Part shown: piece by piece, positions 41,894 through 52,139 of the stretch
Numbering within the stretch: position 1 is the stretch's first letter
Layout: every line of letters starts with the position of its first letter
Translations under genes and position numbers: made by a program
DNA from: Iodobacter sp025352645
GTDB taxonomy: Bacteria; Pseudomonadota; Gammaproteobacteria; Burkholderiales; Chitinibacteraceae
Reading direction: 5' to 3'
Assembly (NCBI RefSeq): GCF_033446605.1
Contig: NZ_JAWQUO010000006.1
Location: 1-64,000 of the forward strand
Length of the DNA: 64,000 nucleotides
The notes under the pieces: generated by a model
Told to the model about the DNA's origin: nothing
Databases searched by the model: none
The model's input: only the letters and a program-made list of their open reading frames with translations

Positions 41894-44800
41894 TTACAAC
41901 TCTGCTAGCCCACTATTAATATAAGATAAAAGCAAAGACTCCAAAGCTAAAATGGATTCTTCCAAGGCAAAAACCGCAGCAGCTAATTCTTCTGGCTGAT
42001 GGGCACATTTACAGAGAGCCTCCAGTACCTCACAACTCCGCATAAGCTCACCAGCATTAACAACCTGAGCGGCTCCCTTGATTTTATGCGCCAAACCACC
42101 CAAGCCTACTGTATCTGCCACATCAGAAAGATTTAAAAGTGTCACCAAATCATCCCGATTATTATTGATTAGCTCATTCAAAAATCGAGCAACTAACTTA
42201 GGATTATTGCCCGTTAGCCTCATGAGCTGCTCAATTTTAACCTCACCGTAATCTCTTTCCCCTTCCCCCAAAAATAACACTGGAGAAAGTGCAGAGCTCG
42301 TTAAGTATTTTGCTAAATCATCCACCCCCACAGGCTTAAACATACAATCATCCATCCCTACCGCCTTACAATGCTCACGCTCCTCCTCTTGAGCATTAGC
42401 GGTATAGCCAAGTACACGGCATGGTGGCAACTGGCTTATCTTTTCTGCTTTGCGAATCGCTTGAGTTAGCTCATAGCCACTCATCACAGGCATATTGCAA
42501 TCGGTAATGACCACATCAAAATGGTTTGCTTTCCAAACACTCAGCCCCTCTGCCCCATCTTCTGCGGAGCGGACCCCATGCCCCAGATAGATAAGCTGTT
42601 CACACAGCAATAAGCGATTCGCAGCGTGATCATCCACCACTAACACCGTCAAGGGCTTTTGCTCCTGCTGCCCTTGCTCTACCCAGCCCTGAGCAGACAA
42701 TACGGGTTCTAGCACATTAAAAGTAAGGCTAACCTGAACCTGAGTCCCCACCCCTAACTCGCTAGTAAGCTCTAAACCACCGCCCATCAATTCACAAAGC
42801 TCACGACTAATCATCAGGCCTAAGCCAGCACCTATCCTAGTGCTCTGCCCATTATTGTTGGCCTGAATAAAAGGCTGAAATAATCGCTCCTGATCTTTTT
42901 TGGAAATACCAATACCACTATCTTTCACTAACAACTGCACCTGCAAATAGACGTCATCGATTGGCTTACCCAGCACTTGAATATCAACCCGCCCTTTATG
43001 AGTAAATTTAATAGCATTTCCAATTAAATTAGAAAGTACTTGTTTAAACCGTAAAGGATCAAGCAATACATCCCTATTAATACTCACGTCCAAATCCACA
43101 ACCAAACTCAATCCCTTTTGCCTAGCCAAACCATCAAAAACGCGCACCACGGATTCGACTAACTCACGCAAATGCCCTCTTGTAGGGGCTAAGCTCAGAC
43201 TACCAGACTCAATTCTAACCACATCCAAGATATCGCCAATCAGCTCTAATAAACTTTGGGCTGAACCATAAGCCACCTCAATGGCAGAACGATCAAGTAC
43301 ATTCCGGTCCGCTTTTTTTAATGCAAGTTCTAACATCCCAATAATTGCATTCATAGGCGTGCGAATTTCATGACTCATAGTCGCTAAAAAAGTCGTCTTT
43401 GCTTTGCTTGCACAATCCGCCAACTCTTTTGCATCCTTCAACCCACTAATTAATTGCTCCCGCTCAGTAACATCCACATAGCAACAGGCTACACCTTGAA
43501 TTGCCCCCCTAGAGTCAAGACAAGGAAGCATCCAATGACGACAAATCATCATCGAATCCTCTACTTCCCAGCTCAGGATACAATCCACAGCCACCTCATC
43601 ACTAAGCACCCGCTGAAATGCTACGTTCAGCGCTCTAAGCCCGTCCGCACCATTTAAACCCAATGAAATGAGCACATCAGCATTATCTGCCTTACCTATT
43701 AATGACTCCCGCGTCAAACCAATTTTATTTAGAAAAAAATCATTACAAAACTGTAAAACGCCATCGGCTCCAACAATATAAATTGGAAAGGGTGCGCCAT
43801 TCATTGCCCCAGCCAAAAGATTCAATTTATCAAGCAATACACGATGAGCTGCAGTCCTCTGCTTACCAATCATTGCTAATCTAAGATTCCAAATCACAAA
43901 AATAACGATAATAAAAAAAACAAGAACGATGATGCTATAAATTAAAGATTTATGATCAAGCCAGCGGCCTGAAGACACCATAGGCGGAGCCTGCCAGCGA
44001 CTACGAATCATTGATCGCTCCTCAACAGGAATCGCAGCCAAGGCCTTATCTAAAATAGCAAGCAATTCTATCGCATCTTTTTTTACAGCAAATGCGGGTT
44101 GGTATTGGATTTGCTCATCACCCAAATCTAACATTGAAGAAATATACAATTCATTTTCAAATAAGCTATGAATATAGTATTCAGCCCGTGGCAACGTCAC
44201 CACAGTGGCATCTACTTTTCCTGTCGCGGTAAAGCCCAAGGCTTCAAGCGCATTCTCCATATTTGCTAATTTTATTTTCGGATATTTTCTTTTTAATATT
44301 TCAATTAATTCTACATTATCGACAACAGCCAGCTTCAAACCATCAAAATTTGAAAGGTCGTCAATTCTGGGCATCCCCTTTTTTACCACAAAAACATATT
44401 GACTATAAAAAATTGGCCGACTAAATATAAATTTCTTTCTTAAAGAAAGTGAGCGGGATAACGGCGCAAACACATCAATATCACCATCATCGGCTTTAGA
44501 AAAAGTATCGCTCAAAGATGAGCTGCGGGATATTTTAAAAGTCAAACCCGTATTCAATTTTATTTTATTTAAAACATCACCGAGCACCCCCTGCAAACCT
44601 CCATTTATATCAAAATAGGATATAGGGGCAATATAGTCACCCACATCAATGGTCACAACAGGGTTTTTATTTATCCATCGTTTCTCTGATTCAGTTAGAG
44701 TAATTTTATTTTTATTACCAAGATTAATACCATTACCATTCCATCTACGAGCAATTCCTGCCTTTTCTTCTTCTGTAATTGATTTTAGCGCAGCGTTAAT

Positions 44801-45568
44801 AATCCGTTGCAATTTAGTATTATTTTTTCCAAACACATAACAACACCCATAATTACCCAAATCAATTTCACTCAAACCATTCAATTCAAGATAATTATAA
44901 AAATCATTATTAATTAAGTAATTAGCAGAAATTAAGTCAATAATCATTACATCAGCCGATCCAAAAGCAACCGCGCCAAGCGCATTACTAACTGAAGAAA
45001 ACGATTTGAAATTTGCGCTTGAATATTTACTTTTTAACACAGAAAAAGGGATGTAATCAGGCACTGCGGCAATACTTACACCGCTTAGATTTCCAGGAAA
45101 ATGGCGTTCTTCTTTTTTCCTAGATACAACAACAAGATTATTTTCAATATACTGATCACTAAAAATATATGCGCCATCAGAGGAGTAAAAAAAATCCGAG
45201 CCATCCAATAAATCAACCTCACCCGCTTTCAAAGCATCAAGCAAGAGCGCTTGGTTAGCATAATGATAGACCTCAACCCTAACCCCTAGCGACTCTGCAA
45301 TCACCCCAATATAGTCTGCAGTCACACCAGAAAACTCACGCTCATAAGTTGTAATACCAAAAGGAGGCACATCAGGTAACGCAACACCCAGTTTTAATAT
45401 TTTTTTTGCTCTTAACCAACGTGAATCTTGTTCATCAAGCGGTACATCATGCATGGTAGAAAAAACATGCTCAGATAATAGCAACTTATCCAAAAAAGGA
45501 ACCTGTGAGCTAGCCTGGTGCATCAGTAACGAAAATAGCAAAAACATAAGATACTTTACATGGCTCAT
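41894..45568 (-). CDS. BvgS/EvgS-like hybrid sensor histidine kinase
   Basis: 1224 residues. Signal peptide, two tandem periplasmic solute-binding domains (Venus flytraps, about 50-285 and 295-525), one membrane segment (541-565), a PAS domain (about 580-705), HisKA with SHEIRTPMNAIIGM (His 733), HATPase (N box NLIGNAIKF, G1 VKDSGIGIS), a receiver (Asp 1023 in ITDCNMPVMSGYEL) and a C-terminal HPt (His 1161 in LAHKIKGAAQ). This His-Asp-His chain passes phosphate to the partner regulator encoded just upstream, whose stop overlaps this start by 4 bp. In Bordetella the orthologous type controls adhesins and toxins; here it follows a fimbrial operon. The ligand of the flytraps is unknown. Confidence 0.95.
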   Translation of the reverse strand: MSHVKYLMFLLFSLLMHQASSQVPFLDKLLLSEHVFSTMHDVPLDEQDSRWLRAKKILKLGVALPDVPPFGITTYEREFSGVTADYIGVIAESLGVRVEVYHYANQALLLDALKAGEVDLLDGSDFFYSSDGAYIFSDQYIENNLVVVSRKKEERHFPGNLSGVSIAAVPDYIPFSVLKSKYSSANFKSFSSVSNALGAVAFGSADVMIIDLISANYLINNDFYNYLELNGLSEIDLGNYGCCYVFGKNNTKLQRIINAALKSITEEEKAGIARRWNGNGINLGNKNKITLTESEKRWINKNPVVTIDVGDYIAPISYFDINGGLQGVLGDVLNKIKLNTGLTFKISRSSSLSDTFSKADDGDIDVFAPLSRSLSLRKKFIFSRPIFYSQYVFVVKKGMPRIDDLSNFDGLKLAVVDNVELIEILKRKYPKIKLANMENALEALGFTATGKVDATVVTLPRAEYYIHSLFENELYISSMLDLGDEQIQYQPAFAVKKDAIELLAILDKALAAIPVEERSMIRSRWQAPPMVSSGRWLDHKSLIYSIIVLVFFIIVIFVIWNLRLAMIGKQRTAAHRVLLDKLNLLAGAMNGAPFPIYIVGADGVLQFCNDFFLNKIGLTRESLIGKADNADVLISLGLNGADGLRALNVAFQRVLSDEVAVDCILSWEVEDSMMICRHWMLPCLDSRGAIQGVACCYVDVTEREQLISGLKDAKELADCASKAKTTFLATMSHEIRTPMNAIIGMLELALKKADRNVLDRSAIEVAYGSAQSLLELIGDILDVVRIESGSLSLAPTRGHLRELVESVVRVFDGLARQKGLSLVVDLDVSINRDVLLDPLRFKQVLSNLIGNAIKFTHKGRVDIQVLGKPIDDVYLQVQLLVKDSGIGISKKDQERLFQPFIQANNNGQSTRIGAGLGLMISRELCELMGGGLELTSELGVGTQVQVSLTFNVLEPVLSAQGWVEQGQQEQKPLTVLVVDDHAANRLLLCEQLIYLGHGVRSAEDGAEGLSVWKANHFDVVITDCNMPVMSGYELTQAIRKAEKISQLPPCRVLGYTANAQEEEREHCKAVGMDDCMFKPVGVDDLAKYLTSSALSPVLFLGEGERDYGEVKIEQLMRLTGNNPKLVARFLNELINNNRDDLVTLLNLSDVADTVGLGGLAHKIKGAAQVVNAGELMRSCEVLEALCKCAHQPEELAAAVFALEESILALESLLLSYINSGLAEL

Positions 45569-46191
45569 ACGGGTGTATTCCTACTCACCATATTGATTAA
45601 ATCAGTAAGACTGCTAATCCCCAATTTAGTAAAAATCCTAAGCTTATATGTACTCACCGTTTTAGGGCTTAACAGCATATCAGCGGCCATTTCTTTATTG
45701 CTTTTCCCCAAAAGCAACTGCTGCATAATCATCATTTCACGGTTAGATAAACTATTCAGCATTTGACGCTCTGACTGTAATAGATTATCCCCCGTAGAGG
45801 CTAAAAATGACTGGTTTGGAAAATACCCCACCCCTTTCATTATCATCTTTATTGCATCAACTAAATCTGTGATTTCTTTATCTTTGCCCAAATAGCCAGA
45901 GGCCCCCGCCCGCATACAGCGCTGAACCATCTGCTCAGCCTCGCCGGATGAAAAAACCATAACCCGAATAGGGAGCTTTGATTTTTGAATTCGAGCAATC
46001 ACCTCAAACCCATCTAGATTGGGAATAGCAAGATCCAATACCAGTACATCTGGCACTAAGCTCTGGGCCAATTGCCAAGCATCCACCCCATTATCCGCCT
46101 CACCTACCACATCGAAACCATTCTGTTCGAGTAGCATTTTTACCGCCAACCGAACCACGGGATGATCATCCACAATTAAAACTTTTGCCAT
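45565..46191 (-). CDS. BvgA/EvgA-like LuxR-type response regulator
   Basis: 208 residues from ATG 46191. Receiver domain with VLIVDDHPVVR and the phospho-acceptor Asp 53 in LVLDLAIPNLDG, and the conserved Lys in GYLGKDKEI. The LuxR-type helix-turn-helix is LSNREMMIMQQLLLGKSNKEMAADMLLSPKTVSTYKLRI, split by a short turn. It is the natural partner of the hybrid kinase (4-bp overlap). It lies 118 bp downstream of the last pilin gene, so it may be read both with the fimbrial genes and from its own promoter. Its likely target is the fimbrial operon. Confidence 0.93.
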   Translation of the reverse strand: MAKVLIVDDHPVVRLAVKMLLEQNGFDVVGEADNGVDAWQLAQSLVPDVLVLDLAIPNLDGFEVIARIQKSKLPIRVMVFSSGEAEQMVQRCMRAGASGYLGKDKEITDLVDAIKMIMKGVGYFPNQSFLASTGDNLLQSERQMLNSLSNREMMIMQQLLLGKSNKEMAADMLLSPKTVSTYKLRIFTKLGISSLTDLINMVSRNTPV

Positions 46192-46309
46192 AAAAAATCC
46201 ATTAGTGAGGCGTACATCACATCCCAAATAACTATGCCAACTTTTACCTTAAATTAACAATACTTATAGGTGCAAACATTTATATTCAAATGCCATAAAA
46301 AATTCCACA

Positions 46310-46834
46310 CTAGGGGTAATTTAATTTGAAATTTGCTACTGCACTAAAGCGCCCAGCTTTTATCGTTTTATTTTCAATTGTACTAGGATCACCGTGAACA
46401 AACGCACTAAATTGAAGCGTATTCTCACCTGTAGTTAGATCGATCCCCCCTGTTGAGGAGCCTAAAGGCAAAATATTATTTTTATATTTCAATCCTATTG
46501 CCACACCTGATGCAATAGACCCTGGATCAAGAGCCAATAGACCATTCTGCTCAGCGCTCTTATTCCCCGTAAAAATAATGTTAACTGATTTACTAATACT
46601 AAGATCACAATTTTTTAAAATAAAACTAAAATCTTTTGTAGCAGCTACGCCAGAAGAGTACAAATCCTTAGTTGATATGGCATTAAACCGTACTGTTTGA
46701 TCGCCACTTTCTATCGCTAGAATGCAGGGACTTGCAAGCAATTCTCCAGAAATATTCACCTTAATTGCCATTGCATGCTTTGGTGTAAACATAAATAGGC
46801 CCAACAAGAAAATTTGATACATTAGCAGTTTCAA
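46310..46834 (-). CDS. Chaperone-usher fimbrial subunit (minor pilin)
   Basis: 174 residues with a signal peptide (ending MFTPKHAMA). Pilin features are the N-terminal strand VNISGELLASPCIL, two cysteines (SPCIL and LKNCDLS) that pair, and a C-terminal beta-zipper strand ending VANFKLNYP. It closely resembles the major pilin encoded at 52140 in spacing and in segments such as the GLLALDPGSIASGVAIGL block, so it is a paralogous subunit. Last of six fimbrial genes. Confidence 0.87.
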   Translation of the reverse strand: MKLLMYQIFLLGLFMFTPKHAMAIKVNISGELLASPCILAIESGDQTVRFNAISTKDLYSSGVAATKDFSFILKNCDLSISKSVNIIFTGNKSAEQNGLLALDPGSIASGVAIGLKYKNNILPLGSSTGGIDLTTGENTLQFSAFVHGDPSTIENKTIKAGRFSAVANFKLNYP

Positions 46835-46845
46835 AATAAAACACC

Positions 46846-47343
46846 TTATCTAATGATAGAAATCATCGTAATATTTGCTAAAAACTTTCCAGGAGCTAAT
46901 GATTTTGCTGCATCTAATTTAGTGGGAGCAATACTTAGCTTCAATTTGTCATTTATAGAGTTGACTAAAAAATTACTCCCACTTCTTACAGTCTGGTCAT
47001 TCACTAATAATTTTAGGCCCAAATTAGCATGGTTAGTTGTTAAAACATTAGAAGTACCCACAAAAGTGCCAGTAATCCTAACTAGATACTCCGCAGCCCC
47101 CAAACCTGGGGTACATTGTTGAGGGATATCTACCTGAATAGATGGTTCGCCATCTACCTTTTGGATATCCACCTTCCCCAAATCAACGCTATAATCTTTA
47201 TCCATATTAAAAACACAGCGAGGAGGAATAAAAACACTCCCTTTTAATCTAACCACAAGATTTACATCACCCGCAGCAAAAGCATCTGATCCCAATAGCA
47301 AACTGAACAATATAAAGAATGAAAAATTAAAAATTTTATTCAT
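46846..47343 (-). CDS. Chaperone-usher fimbrial subunit (adaptor-like)
   Basis: 165 residues from ATG 47343, with signal peptide NKIFNFSFFILFSLLLGSDAFA. The mature chain starts AGDVNLVVRLKGSVFIPPRCVFNMDK, with Cys in the A-B region and QQCTPGL as partner. It ends with a short strand (NITMISIIR) lacking the usual penultimate Tyr, which may mean a terminal or adaptor subunit. It is divergent in sequence from the two other pilins here. Confidence 0.78.
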   Translation of the reverse strand: MNKIFNFSFFILFSLLLGSDAFAAGDVNLVVRLKGSVFIPPRCVFNMDKDYSVDLGKVDIQKVDGEPSIQVDIPQQCTPGLGAAEYLVRITGTFVGTSNVLTTNHANLGLKLLVNDQTVRSGSNFLVNSINDKLKLSIAPTKLDAAKSLAPGKFLANITMISIIR

Positions 47344-47397
47344 TATGTACTCTGAAATAAAAAGGGATAAATTCACCATATAGAATGGATTTCATTC

Positions 47398-48423
47398 TTA
47401 TGGGAACACAATAACCAATGTGGCTGTGGCTGTAAAACTCCCACTTACGTTTTTACCACTTCGCTTGACTGGCACAAAACCCACAGAAATTGCCCCACGC
47501 CCGCTCGTAGAAGACACCTGAAACAAATCTCCTGGCTTAACGACCTTATCTGCAGACATCATAGCGATCCCTAAATCCGCGCCTATTGTCGAAGCAATAA
47601 GCGTGTTAGACAAAGTGGATGAAGCTGCCGTAAGACGCACCGCTAAACTCCTTGCATCCACCACAGAGCCGGTACAAACAAAACTTGGATTAATTGCCTT
47701 GTAATTACGATCGGATACACTAGCAGAAGTAGAAAGCAAATCAGAATTAACACTGCCAAAATCAATATTTAAATCTGCCCCCGCATTTATTGTGCATTTA
47801 GACGGAAAAGTTAACGTCGTATCCGCAGTCTGCAATTTCAAATAAGGCTGCGCTGAAAACACAGCACCCTCTGTATCCCCATAGGCAAGAAAAATAGATG
47901 AAATAATAATGCCAGCGGGAATCCTTATGGAGCCTCCCGTCACGTTACGCCTCAATTTATAATAAAGCCAGCCGCCATATGTTGGCAGACTCAAACGCAT
48001 CAAGTTGTTAAAATACGTTCCAGTCTCTATGGTTGCACCACCGGTATTATTTACAAGCAAAAAAGGAGCCGTATTACCAGCAGGCGTAAACCCAGGTATT
48101 AAACCATATACAACACGTACATCAATATCATCAGTCAATTTATAATAGCCAGCATTAATACCTGGGGTTAACTCCCCCATAGTGGATCTTAAATGCATAG
48201 CCCCAGGTTTTTCTCCTCTTGTATTACTACAAATAACGGCCTGGCTTTGCTCTGGCAACCCCCAACCAGGTAGAACCTCAGTCCCTACTTTATTGCTTTT
48301 AAAAATATCACTAGCTAAAACAGGTGCTGTAGTTAACGCCGAGTAACAGTTAATAGCAGAAAAAGAAAATGCAGAATAAGTCACGGCAATGCATAAAAAA
48401 ACAATCCTAAAAAAACCATTCAT
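47398..48423 (-). CDS. Two-domain fimbrial tip adhesin
   Basis: 341 residues, twice a pilin. Signal peptide (ending SAFSFSA), an N-terminal lectin-like domain (about 25-190) with INCYS and VICSNT cysteines, and a C-terminal pilin domain (about 200-341) beginning FPSKCTINAGADLNIDFGSV and ending SFTATATLVIVFP. This lectin plus pilin arrangement is that of FimH/MrkD-type adhesins. The receptor is not predictable; the N-terminal domain is unfamiliar to me. Confidence 0.85.
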   Translation of the reverse strand: MNGFFRIVFLCIAVTYSAFSFSAINCYSALTTAPVLASDIFKSNKVGTEVLPGWGLPEQSQAVICSNTRGEKPGAMHLRSTMGELTPGINAGYYKLTDDIDVRVVYGLIPGFTPAGNTAPFLLVNNTGGATIETGTYFNNLMRLSLPTYGGWLYYKLRRNVTGGSIRIPAGIIISSIFLAYGDTEGAVFSAQPYLKLQTADTTLTFPSKCTINAGADLNIDFGSVNSDLLSTSASVSDRNYKAINPSFVCTGSVVDARSLAVRLTAASSTLSNTLIASTIGADLGIAMMSADKVVKPGDLFQVSSTSGRGAISVGFVPVKRSGKNVSGSFTATATLVIVFP

Positions 48424-48459
48424 AGCTATTCGCCTTTAAGTACATCCATTTTCGATTGT

Positions 48460-49179
48460 TTATTTTTTTACCGCACATTTATCTTCACCACATGTAAATA
48501 ACAGCTCTATATGCCCACCATAATCATTAATATACGTCAGCACAAAATGGTTAAATTTATTATCTTTCATAGGTAAATCTAAGCTCGATTTTGGCTCAAT
48601 CATAAAACCTGCAAACTCTGCAATAGAATTCTCTTTTTCTGCAAGTGCAAATTTTGTTACCGTAATATGATAGGCAGTTGGATTTATCACCTTAAAACCT
48701 GTAGCCACTTTATTTAAAATCAATTTTTCTTGCCATCCCCCCCCCCCAAGCAAACCAATATTTTTAGGGCGGTAAAACATCTTAATTTGTGTCTGCATCG
48801 CAATTTGCATTACGTTTTCTTTATCGCTTTTAGGCGGTATTTCACGTAGATTAAAATAAAAAACACTTTCTCTATCCTGCGGTAAATCAGCAATGGAAGC
48901 CGTTTTTTCAATTCGTACCAAACTTTCTGAATCAGCCTCTAAGCGCTGCAATGGGGGTAAAACGGCAAAAGGAATACCCTCTTTTTTATAGTCTTTATTT
49001 TCCAACCAAGCTTGCGCCAAATAGGGCAATGCCTTGCTCCCATTAAAAATCCTAAGGCTAGTTGACTTATCCTGCTCGTTATAAACTAATCGCGTTCTAT
49101 CCAAACCAACGGCCGCATTAACAATCGAAGCTTGCGCGCCACATATTGCCGCAAATAAAATAAAAACGAATGATTTCAT
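48460..49179 (-). CDS. Periplasmic fimbrial chaperone with an internal G11 tract
   Basis: 239 residues from ATG 49179. Signal peptide ending ASIVNAAVG, then the PapD-type immunoglobulin fold: LDRTRLVYNEQDKSTSLRIFN, the conserved VFYFNLREIPPKS motif and IKMFYRPKNIGL. Immediately after this the coding strand has 11 consecutive G (residues 145-148, GGGG). Gain or loss of one base would truncate the second domain and abolish pilus assembly. As read here the frame is intact. The chaperone donates a strand to each subunit before the usher takes it. Confidence 0.92.
   Translation of the reverse strand: MKSFVFILFAAICGAQASIVNAAVGLDRTRLVYNEQDKSTSLRIFNGSKALPYLAQAWLENKDYKKEGIPFAVLPPLQRLEADSESLVRIEKTASIADLPQDRESVFYFNLREIPPKSDKENVMQIAMQTQIKMFYRPKNIGLLGGGGWQEKLILNKVATGFKVINPTAYHITVTKFALAEKENSIAEFAGFMIEPKSSLDLPMKDNKFNHFVLTYINDYGGHIELLFTCGEDKCAVKK
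48737..48747. repeat. 11-base C homopolymer (G11 on the coding strand) in the chaperone gene
   Basis: The longest homopolymer of G/C I saw in the window, inside an otherwise unremarkable coding sequence. Tracts of this length mutate by slipped-strand mispairing in Neisseria and relatives and switch genes on and off. Confidence 0.9.
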
Positions 49180-49206
49180 TTTATAATTACCTTTAATTTT
49201 CATTTA

Positions 49207-51657
49207 TTAATAGGGCACACACGTTAATGTGGCTAGACTTTGAAGGGTATTTTTTTCTGCAATATAAATACGGCATTTACTATCACTCCAAGTGGCGGTA
49301 AATTCGCTATCTGAATTTATCCCAGATAAATACGCCATTCCTGCATCACTCACCAAGCCCGCCATACGCCCCTTAGCATCAACAATTTGAGCCCCAAAAG
49401 GTAGGTACTTGCCATCTGGCAATGTAAGAGTAGTCATTAGCTTCATTCCTTGCTGTACAGAGAGCTTTCTATAGCCAACCGCACCTTCTGTTAATGTTGC
49501 ATCCACAACAGGGCTTGATACTTCAACGTCATCGGCCAGTTGATTCACATCAACTGCAGCGCTGGTTCGAGCATAGCTATTTACATCACCAACAACGGCC
49601 TTTCCCCAGTAATTGCTTTGCGTGCGCCCACCATTAACAGGCACACCACCCACACCAGCGGTATCAAGCATCAATCTGGTGCCACCATTAACACTTTGTT
49701 GATGCAAAGCTGCGCCTTCTGCGGTAATCGTTATCGCACTTCTAACGGTTGCTGCTGCAGACCAATACTCGCCACTTTCATGCCCTACGCTCAGGGTAGT
49801 ACTCGCCATCGCCCCTTCATGAGCATAATAGCCACGTACAGATTCGGCACTACCACTTGCTTTATCTCTTACCCCAGCACTGATTTGCCAATGATTTCCG
49901 TCGTTTTGATAATTACTATATGTAACATCATGGCTATTCACATCATTATTTCTACTTGCAGAATAATTCGCTGAAGCGCCTTGCCCCATTGGTATGGACA
50001 AGTTCATTGATAGCATATTGCCGCTGTTATTTTTATTTACATTTTTAGAAAAAGACAAACTTGCAGACACGCCTTTTATGAAACCAGAGTCAAATATTTT
50101 GTTAATTGATAAATTAATACGTTCTTCAGGTAAAGTATTCCAATAATCCTGATGGGTATACGATGCATATACAGATGTTTTAAAGTTAGCAAAACTTTTA
50201 CTACCCGTAACTGTATACATGGATTTGCTGTTTCCAATATTTACTAGGGCTTTATTTGCTTCTAAAAACTCATTCATGCTCATAAATTCGCGCTGAGAAA
50301 AACGATAAGCTGCAAAGGCAATATCACCATCAATCTCATCAAAACGTTTTGAATAATTTAGCCGATATGAATAGCCTTGACGATCGTTCTCGTTAGCTAG
50401 ATTAGCGGCAGAACGCGTTACATCCAATGATAAAGCACCAAACTGATATAAATCTCGGCCCAGACCCAGTGCAATAGCATTATATTTTTCTGAAAAAATA
50501 GAGCCGCCGAACAAAGACCAACTATTACTTACCCCCCAGGAAAACTCACTAGCGCCAAATAATATGTCCCCCGAATTACCCGATTTATAGCCAGAAGCTG
50601 ATGATTTACCCATTGCAGCCTTATACCGTACACTGCCTGGACGTGTTAAATAAGGAATTGTTGCTGTATCTACGCTAAATACTTGAACGCTGCCATCTTG
50701 CTCAAGCACTCTCACCTCTAATTGACCACGCACCCCACGCCCTAATTCTTGAATATTAAATGGCCCTGCAGGAACAATAGTTTCATACAAAATATTAGCA
50801 TTTTGCAAAATAGTAACCTTAGCATTTGTTTTAGCAACACCCCTTATCTCTGGTGCATAGCCTTGTAATGCAGGCGGCAACATACGATCATCACTACTTA
50901 ACGCGATTCCGCTATAACGAAAAGAATCAAACAAGTCTGAGCCTAAATAATTATCACCAATGACCAAAGTAGAATTGATACTTGGCAATGCTCGGTAAGC
51001 ATAAATACGCGACCAATTGAAGCGACTCTCCGTTTCTACTCCTCCTTGATTCCCGCCCTGAAAATCACCTCTAAAACGCCATGCTCCCAAATTGGCACCT
51101 AGCGTTCCATACACACTTAGCTTGCGCTCAATAGGCTTATTTTTAAATCTTGACTCATAAGCAGTGGCACTATAATCCAGCATTAAACTTGGCAATCCAT
51201 CATCCCAAAAAGCTGGGGGAACCCAATCTGCATCAGCATATTCCATATAAGCTAAAGGAATGCCAAGCGCAATATAGCCCTCATTGATGGCATTACGGAT
51301 ACTTATACCTTTCAATTCACTAAAATCAGCACACTCGTCATTATGCCAGTATGAAATTAGCTTAATCGATTCATCTTTTAAACCTAACTTAGCAAGCACA
51401 TCAGGCGTAATACAGGCCTCTGCACTTTCTGCTGCCAACCCGCGGGAGTGAAACATCACTGGCAATTCAGGAATTAAATGATTATTTGATTTAATTCCTA
51501 ATATATAACGGCCAGGCAAAACATAACCAACTTTAGAGAATACAGACAAATCAATATTTTCACGATCAACCGCATCTAATACGCCAACATTAAATTCTAC
51601 AGCGCAACATATAGTGGGAATAAATAAAATAGCACCCAATAGTTTTCTATTAAACAC
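49207..51657 (-). CDS. Outer-membrane fimbrial usher
   Basis: About 816 residues from GTG 51657, which has GAGGGG upstream and gives MFNRKLLGAILFIPTICCA as signal; an upstream ATG at 51684 adds nine residues. N-terminal domain VEFNVGVLDAVDRENIDLSVFSKVG, LPGRYILG, then the barrel and plug (SDDRMLPPALQGYAPEIRGVAKTNAKV, AGPFNIQELG) and the C-terminal plug-like domains. It is the pore that assembles and exports the fimbria. Its gene lies between the major pilin and the chaperone. Confidence 0.95.
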   Translation of the reverse strand: MFNRKLLGAILFIPTICCAVEFNVGVLDAVDRENIDLSVFSKVGYVLPGRYILGIKSNNHLIPELPVMFHSRGLAAESAEACITPDVLAKLGLKDESIKLISYWHNDECADFSELKGISIRNAINEGYIALGIPLAYMEYADADWVPPAFWDDGLPSLMLDYSATAYESRFKNKPIERKLSVYGTLGANLGAWRFRGDFQGGNQGGVETESRFNWSRIYAYRALPSINSTLVIGDNYLGSDLFDSFRYSGIALSSDDRMLPPALQGYAPEIRGVAKTNAKVTILQNANILYETIVPAGPFNIQELGRGVRGQLEVRVLEQDGSVQVFSVDTATIPYLTRPGSVRYKAAMGKSSASGYKSGNSGDILFGASEFSWGVSNSWSLFGGSIFSEKYNAIALGLGRDLYQFGALSLDVTRSAANLANENDRQGYSYRLNYSKRFDEIDGDIAFAAYRFSQREFMSMNEFLEANKALVNIGNSKSMYTVTGSKSFANFKTSVYASYTHQDYWNTLPEERINLSINKIFDSGFIKGVSASLSFSKNVNKNNSGNMLSMNLSIPMGQGASANYSASRNNDVNSHDVTYSNYQNDGNHWQISAGVRDKASGSAESVRGYYAHEGAMASTTLSVGHESGEYWSAAATVRSAITITAEGAALHQQSVNGGTRLMLDTAGVGGVPVNGGRTQSNYWGKAVVGDVNSYARTSAAVDVNQLADDVEVSSPVVDATLTEGAVGYRKLSVQQGMKLMTTLTLPDGKYLPFGAQIVDAKGRMAGLVSDAGMAYLSGINSDSEFTATWSDSKCRIYIAEKNTLQSLATLTCVPY

Positions 51658-52139
51658 CCCATCCCCTCTTTTATAAAAAAACACAGTAATATAGCAATAA
51701 TTTAATATTACCAGTCAGTATGACGATCTATATGGGCGCGCAAAAATGATGGTTAATTTAAAGCCACGACAAACAACTCATGGTAAAATTACGACCCACT
51801 GTAAACACTATTTTTATCAAATAAAAAAACATCACATAAACTACTTAATTGTTAAATTAACTAGTTCTGCTTTTATACGGAAGCACAAGCCAGAGCATAG
51901 CGAGCCTCACCCCTAAAAAAATCAAGGGCAGTGCGGCCTTGGCATTAGCCAAGTACTCTAAGCATCAATTTTAATTAAGAAAAATACGGGATTGTATTGG
52001 GTGCAAAACAAGAACATCGTTATGCACCCTTTTACATAGTGCATTAACAAAATAAGCGATAAATTTTTAGTTGTTACTCACATAAAAGTCAGGGCAACAT
52101 TTAATTAAATCCTCATTAATGTTAATTCACAAAACAATG
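51658..52139. other. Gap between major pilin and usher genes
   Basis: 480 AT-rich bases without a gene. Two modest hairpins (GGGTGCA...TGCACCC, about 51998-52030, and CTTGGCATTAGCCAAG, about 51941-51956) could set the ratio of pilin to usher mRNA by partial termination. No long T run follows either. An usher promoter may also lie here. Confidence 0.35.
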
